Shown here one piece after another: positions 1-6,317 of a stretch of 64,000 nt of DNA. The stretch's first letter is position 1; every line of letters begins with the position of its first letter. This DNA is from Porphyromonas cangingivalis (lineage in GTDB: Bacteria; Bacteroidota; Bacteroidia; Bacteroidales; Porphyromonadaceae), in assembly GCF_900638305.1 (NCBI RefSeq), contig NZ_LR134506.1, forward strand, positions 1,922,001-1,986,000, in the 5' to 3' direction. The position numbers and the translations under genes are program-made. The notes beneath the pieces are model-generated. The model had not been told where the DNA came from. It did no database searches and saw nothing but the letters and a program-made list of their open reading frames with translations.

Positions 1-1
1 C

Positions 2-448
2 CTTAACTTCATTAAAAAGCAGGACTTCAAGCCTAAGAATAGTACTCCGGAGAGTCTGTACTTTAACTTTGACATTGATAGAAAGAATACCAAAGGAGAT
101 GACGGGGTCTACGATTACCTCGAAGAAATGCCTGAGTATGATGGTGGTGAAGAAGCAATGATGAAACACCTTGCGAAAGAGGTTGTCTATCCTGAAGAGG
201 CATCGAAGAAAAATATCCAAGGTCGTGTCATGGTGAGCTTTGTCGTCGAGAAGGACGGCTCTCTTTCAAATGTCAAAGTCATGAGGGGTGTACATCCTCT
301 CCTTGATGCAGAGTCTGTCCGTGTAGTCAAAACGCTGAAGTTCAAGCCTGGGAAGATGAACGGTAAGCCCGTGAGGTGCCGATTCACCATTCCTATCAAC
401 TTTAGGCAGAATGACACTTCTAAGGGGGCTGACAAAGCCAAGTCCTAA
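2..448 (+). CDS. TonB C-terminal domain protein (partial, 5' end outside window)
   Basis: The reading frame is open from the left edge of the window, so only the last 148 residues are seen. They carry a TonB C-terminal domain: a GGEEAMMKHL helix, then VYPEEA, GRVMVSFVVEKDGSL and a closing FTIPINF strand, the usual order in Bacteroidota energy transducers that contact TonB-dependent receptors. Many such proteins in this phylum are TonB or BlaR1/M56-peptidase fusions; the missing N-terminus would decide which. It ends before a strong hairpin at 534-578. The domain call is secure; the full architecture is unknown. Confidence 0.85.
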   Translation, partial: LNFIKKQDFKPKNSTPESLYFNFDIDRKNTKGDDGVYDYLEEMPEYDGGEEAMMKHLAKEVVYPEEASKKNIQGRVMVSFVVEKDGSLSNVKVMRGVHPLLDAESVRVVKTLKFKPGKMNGKPVRCRFTIPINFRQNDTSKGADKAKS

Positions 449-533
449 AGCTTCTTTTCTTTCCCCGGTACATGACGGCTCGAACCCCTCGTGATACTCC
501 CTCTCTCAAGAGAAGGTGAAATACAACAAACAG

Positions 534-578
534 CAAGGGCTGTGTCGGTGGTCTGTAAGACCTCGGACACAGCCCTTG
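534..578. terminator. Hairpin terminator between convergent TonB-type gene and ferritin
   Basis: Perfect 13-bp inverted repeat CAAGGGCTGTGTC (534-546) and GACACAGCCCTTG (566-578) with a 19-nt loop, followed by TTTT on the + strand. It lies between the converging ends of the TonB-type gene and ferritin, so it may serve both. A similar GGGCTGTG stem follows pnp at 25446-25481. Confidence 0.7.
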
Positions 579-615
579 TTTTGCGCGAGCCTGCTACGAG
601 AGCAAGCCGATGCTA

Positions 616-1101
616 TTACTTGCGTTCGCCAAGTCTTGCATCCATGATGAGGAATGAAGCCTCGCTTGATGCAAGTTTGAGCTTATCTACGATACCTGCT
701 ACTGTGGCTTCCTCTTCTACTTGCTCGTTGACGAATGTACGGAAGAAGTTTTCGGTAGCGAAGTCTTTCTTTTCGATGGCAAGAGCAACGATTTCGTTGA
801 TCGACTTAGACACTTTACACTCGTGTTCGTAAGCCATTTCGAAGACCGGAGTGACACCTTCGAGCTTCACCTTAGGATCAGCGACTGCACCGATCTCAGG
901 CTTTTCGCCACGAGTGATGACATAGTCGATGAGTTGCTTGGCGTGCTCACGCTCTTCTTGGCACTGGATGTACATCCAACGTGCAAAACCAGCCCATCCT
1001 GCTGCATCGAAGTGGATCGACATTGCGAGGTATATGTGTGCAGAGTCGAGTTCGAGTTTGATTTGTTCGTTGATCTTCTTGAGTAAGTTCTTTTCAATCA
1101 T
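616..1101 (-). CDS. ftnA: Ferritin (non-haem iron storage)
   Basis: A 161-residue ferritin of normal bacterial length. It oxidises Fe(II) at a di-iron ferroxidase site and stores the mineral in a 24-subunit cytoplasmic shell. The helix-bundle residues are visible: ELDSAHIYLAM near residue 17, QEEREHAKQLIDYV near 49 with the E-x-x-H pair, and FVNEQVEEEA near 127. The start is supported by a complete promoter at 1156-1186, 55 bases upstream. Being monocistronic and next to hemE fits iron and haem handling. The family is certain. Confidence 0.96.
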   Translation of the reverse strand: MIEKNLLKKINEQIKLELDSAHIYLAMSIHFDAAGWAGFARWMYIQCQEEREHAKQLIDYVITRGEKPEIGAVADPKVKLEGVTPVFEMAYEHECKVSKSINEIVALAIEKKDFATENFFRTFVNEQVEEEATVAGIVDKLKLASSEASFLIMDARLGERK

Positions 1102-1155
1102 AGTTCCTAATATTTGGTTTGTGTTAGTTATATTTCTGTTTAGACTTTATTTACT

Positions 1156-1186
1156 CAAAGGTAGTGATTTTTTATAATCTTATCAA
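1156..1186 (-). promoter_or_regulatory. Bacteroidota-type promoter of ferritin
   Basis: Read on the minus strand: -33 element TTG (1186-1184), 20-nt spacer, -7 element TACCTTTG (1163-1156), matching the TTTG/TANNTTTG consensus of the primary Bacteroidota sigma factor. The -33 element lies on the last codons of hemE, so the two genes are very close but separately promoted. Confidence 0.7.
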
Positions 1187-2262
1187 CAGTGGATAAGACT
1201 CTTCCGTTCTTCTGAGTAGCTGTGCACTGTGTCTACAAGTAGCTCCACCTTGTCCGGATCGATGTCCTTGTGCATACCGTGACCGAGATTGAAGATATGT
1301 GGTGTGCGCAGACCGGCCATGTCGATGATTTGCTTGACGCGTTGTACGATATACTCGTCCGAGCCCTTGAGGACCATTGGGTCGAGGTTGCCCTGAAGAG
1401 CGATGTTACGTACGACTGCCGCAACGACATCCATGTCATGACGCCAGTCGATACCGACACAGTCCGCACCGATGTTTTCGTACATCTTGTACCACGCCAA
1501 TGGAGCATCCTTGGTGAAACAGATGACAGGGATGCGAGTGTCGTCCTCACGGTAGAGACGAAGCCCTTGGATGAGGCGTTCGGTGTAGGTGAGACTGAAC
1601 TCGCTGAATGCTCCAGTCGAGAGGATACCCCCCCAAGTGTCGAAGATCTGTATGATGTCCACGCCTGCGTCGATCTGAGCGTTGAGGTAGTCGATGAGGG
1701 CATCGGTGATCTTATCGAGGAGGGTGTGCATGAGCTCGGGGCGAGAGTAGAGGAGCTCTTTGACTCTGGGGAAACCCTTACTGCCCCTGCCTTCGATCAT
1801 ATAGCAAGCCAAGGTGAAGGCACTGCCACAAAATCCGATGAGGGGGACACTGCCGTCGAGCTCCTTCTTGGTTAGTGTGATGGCATCGAAGACATACTTC
1901 AAGTCCTTCATCACGTCCGGCTTGCACAGACTGAGGATGTCCGACTCTGTTCTCAGTGGGCGTTCGAAGACGGGGCCTTCGTTCTCCAAAAACGACAATC
2001 CCAATCCCATGGCATCCGGAACAGTGAGGATGTCGGAGAAGATGATCGCCGCATCGAGATCGTAACGACGAAGGGGTTGGAGGGTCACTTCGCAGGCCAA
2101 TTCAGGTGTGCGGCAGAGATCCATGAAGCTCCCCGCCTTGGCTCTCACACTGCGGTATTCGGGCAGATAACGCCCCGCTTGCCTCATGAGCCATACCGGT
2201 GTGCGAGAAGTGTTTTCGCCACGGAGGGCTCGGAGGATGAGGTCATTCTTTATCGGTTTCAT
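1183..2262 (-). CDS. hemE: Uroporphyrinogen decarboxylase HemE
   Basis: This enzyme removes the four acetate carboxyls of uroporphyrinogen III to give coproporphyrinogen III, a committed haem step, in the cytosol. The 359-residue length is standard. The signature PVWLMRQAGRYLPEYR near residue 22 holds the substrate-binding arginines, and GFCGSAFTLACYMIEG near 140 matches the second conserved block; the C-terminal NLGHGM block is present. No other haem gene is adjacent. Its presence is notable for a Porphyromonas-like genome, because P. gingivalis is known to lack most early haem genes. Confidence 0.97.
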   Translation of the reverse strand: MKPIKNDLILRALRGENTSRTPVWLMRQAGRYLPEYRSVRAKAGSFMDLCRTPELACEVTLQPLRRYDLDAAIIFSDILTVPDAMGLGLSFLENEGPVFERPLRTESDILSLCKPDVMKDLKYVFDAITLTKKELDGSVPLIGFCGSAFTLACYMIEGRGSKGFPRVKELLYSRPELMHTLLDKITDALIDYLNAQIDAGVDIIQIFDTWGGILSTGAFSEFSLTYTERLIQGLRLYREDDTRIPVICFTKDAPLAWYKMYENIGADCVGIDWRHDMDVVAAVVRNIALQGNLDPMVLKGSDEYIVQRVKQIIDMAGLRTPHIFNLGHGMHKDIDPDKVELLVDTVHSYSEERKSLIHC

Positions 2263-2601
2263 ATATCTTTTTTCTGTTTGCGATTATTCATTATGATGGC
2301 ATTCTCGGTACTGATGGGCCGAAGCCTTTCGGAAACGTCGCTCTATGACACTGTCTCCTACGTGGATAGAACTAATAACGAAGCCTAAATGTTTTGTCCG
2401 GATGTGGATAAAAAGCAATTCTGACAGCAAAATGATGCGTCGCTTGCTCGAGAGGAGGGTGAGGGGCTGTCGCTGATCACAAAAAAAGACATCGTCCCCT
2501 GCAACCCATGGCTGCAGGGGACGATGATGTATATTACTCACAGGAGCCTGTCCCGAGATTTAATCGAGACTTGAGGCTTTGTCCATGATGAGGGAGCGAG
2601 A
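2263..2601. other. Intergenic region between hemE and the PepSY-repeat gene
   Basis: These 339 bases carry the upstream region of hemE and, near the other end, the terminator of the PepSY-repeat gene (2481-2525). I see no convincing gene here; the short open frames lack family features. No clear TANNTTTG box was found directly before hemE. Confidence 0.5.
2481..2525 (-). terminator. Rho-independent terminator of the PepSY-like operon
   Basis: Perfect 13-bp stem ATCGTCCCCTGCA (2491-2503) and TGCAGGGGACGAT (2513-2525). On the minus strand it is followed, after GTC, by a run of seven T (complement of 2487-2481). It lies 77 bases beyond the stop of the five-repeat gene. Confidence 0.85.
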
Positions 2602-4620
2602 TCAGTCGTCGATCTCAGTGATGACGAAAGTCCTTGGATTGAAGCTCACCTCAAGTCCGTTGGATAGCTTCACTTCATACTTCTTGTGACTGCGAGAGAT
2701 CTTCAAGATCTTTGCTCCTGGAAATCTGTTGGCGATCTGCTGAGTGATTTGTGTAGGGACAATCGCAGTAGGTACGGGATAGGTACGTGTGTTGACCTCT
2801 TTCCAATCTCCATTTTGTCTGAATTCCAACTCAGCGCCGTCAGAAAGGCGAACTTCATAAGTGATCTTGCCATCGTCACGATCCTTTTCCACCTTCACGA
2901 CCTTCACGTTCGCAAAGTGCTCAGCGATGAATGACTTGGCTGCAGCGGGAAGATCTCTGTAACCGACCACTTGATCGTCGTCTCTGTTGTTGTCATTTTC
3001 GATCTTGATGAGACGATAGTTGTAGCGGTCAAACTTCAGTTCGACACCGTTGGACAACTTCACTTCGTAGTCTCTGCTGTCACGATCTATCTTGATGATC
3101 ATAGCGTATGGGTATCTATCAGAGACTTGTTGGCGGATAGGAGCAGGTATGATGGCAGCAGGCACGGCATAAGTGCGAGTGTTGACTTCTTTCCATTCGC
3201 CTGCTTGGTCAAATTCCAACTTGGTGCCGTCCGACAATACGACATCATAAGATATCCTGCGGTCATCACGATCCACCTTTACATTCACGATGCTCAAGTG
3301 GCCGAAATGCTGAGCGATGAACGCTTGTGCATTAGCCGGAAGCTGACCTGCACCGGGCTGGTTGTTGTCATTGTTACCATTGCGATCATTTTCGATCTTG
3401 ATGACATTGAAGTAAAGGTCAAACTTGATCTCAACACCGTTCGAGAGGTCGATCTCATAGTCTCTGCTGTCACGGTCGATCTGGAAGATGTAAGCCCCGG
3501 GATAGCGTGCTGTCACGAAGTTGTGGATCTGCACCGGTATGATGGCAGCAGGCACGGCATAGGTGCGAGTGTTGACTTCTTTCCATTCGCCTGCTTGGTC
3601 AAATTCCAACTTGGTACCGTCCGACAATATGACATCATAAGATATCCTGCGGTCATCACGATCCACCTTTACATTCACGATGCTCAAGTGTCCGAAATGC
3701 TGAGCGATGAACGCTTGTGCATTAGCCGGAAGCTGACCTGCACCGGGATGATTGTTGTCGTTGTTGCCATTGTTGCCATTGCGATCATTTTCGATCTTGA
3801 TGACGTTGAAGTTCAAGTCAAACTTCACCTTCACACCGTTTGAGAGGTCGATCTCGTAGTCTGTTCTGTCACGGTCGATCTTGATGATAAACACAGACGG
3901 ATAGCGCGCTGTCACAAAGTCATGGATCTGCACCGGTATGATGGCAGCAGGCACGGCATAGGTGCGAGTGTTGACTTCTTTCCATTCGCCTGCTTGATCA
4001 AATTCCAACTTAGCACCGTCCGACAATATGACATCATAAGATATCCTGCGGTCATCACGATCCACTCTTACCGACACGATGGTACGACCCTCGAAGTGCT
4101 GAGCGATGAATGCCTTTGCCGCACCGGGAAGACTGTTGACATTCGCTTCAGTCTCTGCGACATAAGCCTGACTTTTTGTGTCTATATCGATGATTGCGAA
4201 CGTCTTCGAGTTGAACTTTAGTTCGACACCATTAGAGAGGTCGACCTCATAGTCATTCGGGTCGCGGTTGATCTTGACGATCTTTGTCTCAGGGTAGTGT
4301 TCTGTGACATAAGTTCTGATCTGATTGGGTATGATGTTTGCAGGCACTTCAGAAGGGCGAGCTTCCACTTCTTTCCATTCTCCTTTGGCATCAAACTCCA
4401 ACTTCACTCCATTGTTCAAGACCACATCGTAAGTAGTCTCTGCAAAATCCTTGTCCACGGTGACAAGTACGAACTGTGCACCGGGGAAGTTGGTCTCAAT
4501 GAATGACTGCGCCGCAGCAGGTAGCTTCGACGGCTGGATCACTTGATCATCCGTGTCTTTACAGCCAAAGATCGTGGCCATGACAAGGATCAAGCCGATC
4601 AGGATCATTTTCATTTTCAT
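2602..4620 (-). CDS. Lipoprotein with five tandem PepSY-like repeats
   Basis: A 672-residue predicted lipoprotein: a hydrophobic leader ending in IFGC (Cys 20), then five copies of a roughly 130-residue unit. Each unit has a helix with SFI..HF, a strand with YDV.LS(D/N)G.KLEFD..GEWKEV, then VP..IIP..I and a second strand block YE(I/V)DLSNGVE(I/L)KF. This fits the PepSY-like (beta-lactamase-inhibitor-like) family of Bacteroidota envelope proteins, whose function is unknown. Units two to four are almost identical and joined by Asn/Gly-rich linkers. The gene lies 32 bases after the single-unit paralogue at 4653-5102 and probably shares its promoter. Confidence 0.85.
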   Translation of the reverse strand: MKMKMILIGLILVMATIFGCKDTDDQVIQPSKLPAAAQSFIETNFPGAQFVLVTVDKDFAETTYDVVLNNGVKLEFDAKGEWKEVEARPSEVPANIIPNQIRTYVTEHYPETKIVKINRDPNDYEVDLSNGVELKFNSKTFAIIDIDTKSQAYVAETEANVNSLPGAAKAFIAQHFEGRTIVSVRVDRDDRRISYDVILSDGAKLEFDQAGEWKEVNTRTYAVPAAIIPVQIHDFVTARYPSVFIIKIDRDRTDYEIDLSNGVKVKFDLNFNVIKIENDRNGNNGNNDNNHPGAGQLPANAQAFIAQHFGHLSIVNVKVDRDDRRISYDVILSDGTKLEFDQAGEWKEVNTRTYAVPAAIIPVQIHNFVTARYPGAYIFQIDRDSRDYEIDLSNGVEIKFDLYFNVIKIENDRNGNNDNNQPGAGQLPANAQAFIAQHFGHLSIVNVKVDRDDRRISYDVVLSDGTKLEFDQAGEWKEVNTRTYAVPAAIIPAPIRQQVSDRYPYAMIIKIDRDSRDYEVKLSNGVELKFDRYNYRLIKIENDNNRDDDQVVGYRDLPAAAKSFIAEHFANVKVVKVEKDRDDGKITYEVRLSDGAELEFRQNGDWKEVNTRTYPVPTAIVPTQITQQIANRFPGAKILKISRSHKKYEVKLSNGLEVSFNPRTFVITEIDD
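3149..4104 (-). repeat. Near-identical tandem repeats inside the PepSY gene (period 390-399 bp)
   Basis: The word ATGATGGCAGCAGGCACGG recurs at 3149, 3539 and 3938 (spacings 390 and 399 bases, 130 and 133 codons), each followed by some 170-220 nearly identical bases. The 9-base difference is one extra Asn-Gly-Asn step in a linker. The low divergence points to recent duplication or gene conversion, and copy number may vary between strains. Confidence 0.9.
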
Positions 4621-4652
4621 AATTGGTAAAAGTTTTTTTTGTTAGATATCAA

Positions 4653-5102
4653 TTACTTGTCGTACCTCTTGAAAGCCATAGTCTTGAGGTCGAAGATGAG
4701 GTCGAGGTCATTGTTGAGCTCCACCTCATAGAATCGTTTGTTGCGAGCGATCTTGACGATCGTTGCACTTGTATGCTTAGAGCTGACGAAAGTTGCAATC
4801 TTTTCAGGGATGATAGCAACAGGGAGTGCCAAGTGGTTGCCATCGACTTCTTTCCATCGTCCGGACTTGTCAAAGTCGATGGAGATACCATTCTGTAATT
4901 TCACATCATAAGTTGTCGAGAACACCTCCTTGTCCATCGTCACGAGCACTACATCAGCTTCGTTGAAATGCTTGCGCACGAAGTCCTTTGCAGGCTGTGG
5001 AAGTTGTTCGAATTGGATAGGTCTGTCTTCTGCCTTCGCTACCATGAATATAGATGCAACGAGCATCAATGTCAATAAAATCTTTCTTGCCATAGATTTC
5101 AA
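4653..5102 (-). CDS. Secreted single-domain PepSY-like protein
   Basis: 149 residues with a signal peptide (MARKILLTLMLVASIFMVAKA, cleavage likely after AKA near residue 24) and one PepSY-like unit: AKDFVRKHF, YDVKLQNG, WKEVDG, IIPEKIATFV and FYEVELNNDLDLIF. It is a one-unit version of the neighbouring five-unit lipoprotein and has no lipobox, so it is probably soluble in the periplasm. A full promoter at 5125-5154 lies just upstream, making this the first gene of a two-gene unit. The start could be the first Met or the Met four codons later. Function unknown. Confidence 0.85.
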   Translation of the reverse strand: MKSMARKILLTLMLVASIFMVAKAEDRPIQFEQLPQPAKDFVRKHFNEADVVLVTMDKEVFSTTYDVKLQNGISIDFDKSGRWKEVDGNHLALPVAIIPEKIATFVSSKHTSATIVKIARNKRFYEVELNNDLDLIFDLKTMAFKRYDK

Positions 5103-5124
5103 ATTTAATTGGTTGTATGTAATG

Positions 5125-5154
5125 CAAAGATATGGGTTAAAATGTAAGTTGCAA
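5125..5154 (-). promoter_or_regulatory. Promoter of the PepSY-like operon
   Basis: Minus strand: TTG (5154-5152), 19-nt spacer, TATCTTTG (5132-5125), an excellent match to the Bacteroidota primary-sigma consensus. The start codon follows 22 bases downstream of the -7 element. Confidence 0.8.
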
Positions 5155-5490
5155 TATCCCAGTCTCTTTTTTGAGTTTTATTAAGCGAAAGGGGTATGGC
5201 TTTTCCAAATTTTTCCATATTTTGGCGATTTTTACTCCCATAAATCGTCCTTTTCGTACTACATATAACGGCTTTCTAAGGCTACCGACGAGATCAAAAA
5301 GAAGGAGAAGAACTCTCATCTCCCGGGGTGTGGAGCTCGATGGACACTACCCTTGTGAAGGCATGGCCTCAACATGGCAGACCTCGATGCCCCATGCCGT
5401 GAGCAGGAGTGGTCATAAAAGAAGAGCAGATATTCCGGTACAGTCTTTATTATATATGGGGTGTAGAATACAACGGCTCTTAGCAATAAA
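5155..5490. other. Intergenic stretch with no gene seen
   Basis: Between the PepSY promoter and the minisatellite at 5491 there are about 336 bases with no supported gene. Several overlapping short frames occur on both strands but none has a start context, codon use or motif that supports it. Confidence 0.4.
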
Positions 5491-5552
5491 AAAGTCGTTA
5501 GACTTTCTTTATCGAGTCTAACGACTTTCTTTATCGAGTCTAACGACTTTTT
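5491..5552. repeat. Palindromic 22-nt minisatellite, copy 1
   Basis: AAAGTCGTTAGACT (5491-5504) faces two inverted copies AGTCTAACGACTTT at 5515-5528 and 5537-5550; the inverted copies are spaced exactly 22 bases. The arrangement can fold into a long stem. The same words recur at 19646, 34014 and 45869, with a variant form (GGTTGTCTAACT) at 9021 and 13401. Confidence 0.85.
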
Positions 5553-5584
5553 GTCGAGGATCGTCAGAGTGTTTTCGGATGGGG

Positions 5585-5941
5585 TTAAGGGCTTGGGGGT
5601 AAGGAGGACTTGTCGATGTCGTTTGGCCACTTGTAGACGGGCTCGTAGAGGGACAAGAGGAGGATAAGGGTAGGGAGCGAGACGATGAGGTATATGAAAA
5701 AGAAGGGGAGGAAGCCTCGGTAGCCGGTTTGCTCCATAATGAGGTTGGCGAGCAGTGCCGACACAAAGGCATGGATGAGTAAGAGTATGGTTGTGCGGCG
5801 GGTGACATCCACTTTGATCCCCATGTTCTTACAAACAGGGCAGGTGATGGTATTGCCCCAATTTCTTCGGGCGAAAGATGGGCGTGGGATCTTGTGTCCA
5901 CAGCATCCGCAGGTGATGGTGGGATTGGGTTTAAGGTTCAT
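5585..5941 (-). CDS. Small zinc-ribbon-like membrane protein A
   Basis: 118 residues with an N-terminal pair of Cys motifs, CGCCGHKIPRPSF (residues 11-23) and CPVCK near 34, as in a small zinc ribbon, followed by two hydrophobic stretches (ILLLIHAFVSALLANLI; FFFIYLIVSLPTLILLLSLY) that look membrane-spanning. It ends in a short charged tail. It is a paralogue of the next upstream gene (5956-6312) and follows it by 14 bases, so both are probably co-transcribed with the TonB receptor and GLPGLI genes. No function is recognised. Confidence 0.7.
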   Translation of the reverse strand: MNLKPNPTITCGCCGHKIPRPSFARRNWGNTITCPVCKNMGIKVDVTRRTTILLLIHAFVSALLANLIMEQTGYRGFLPFFFIYLIVSLPTLILLLSLYEPVYKWPNDIDKSSLPPSP

Positions 5942-5955
5942 TGCTCGTTGTTGAT

Positions 5956-6312
5956 TTAGTTGTCTTCGCTCTTTGAAGAGGGTTTACGAATAGTATCTTT
6001 GGGCCACATATATTCGGCTTCGTAATAGTATTGATGCAGGAGGAGGAATGGTAACCCCAAGATCAACATGGTGGCACCGAACTTCAGAGGAGAGAAGTTG
6101 TCCAACAAGGTACCCAAAGTCGCTCCCACCAAGGCAGGTACGAGGGTTGTGCATATAGATAGGATGACGGTGCGACGACTTCTATTCCTCATCCAGCCCT
6201 TTGTCTTGCAGTGAGGGCAAGTGATGGTGTACCCTCTCTTGAAGAAGGAAGGGCGTGGGATCTCGTGTCCACAGCATCCGCAGGGGATGGTCTCTTTGAT
6301 CTTGGTACTCAT
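5956..6312 (-). CDS. Small zinc-ribbon-like membrane protein B
   Basis: 118 residues, paralogue of the gene at 5585-5941: CGCCGHEIPRPSF at residues 11-23, CPHCK near 33, then two probable membrane helices and a conserved EAEYMWPKD tail (EPVYKWPND in its partner). It starts 5 bases after the TonB receptor stop codon, which argues for one operon. The duplicated Cys-ribbon plus two-helix design suggests a small metal-binding or scaffold protein at the inner membrane, but this is inference. Confidence 0.7.
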   Translation of the reverse strand: MSTKIKETIPCGCCGHEIPRPSFFKRGYTITCPHCKTKGWMRNRSRRTVILSICTTLVPALVGATLGTLLDNFSPLKFGATMLILGLPFLLLHQYYYEAEYMWPKDTIRKPSSKSEDN

Positions 6313-6317
6313 GTGAT

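Noticed and set aside
2971-3843. Long open frame on the + strand opposite the PepSY-repeat gene
   Set aside because: It is antisense to a strongly supported repeat gene, copies its periodicity, and shows no family motif.
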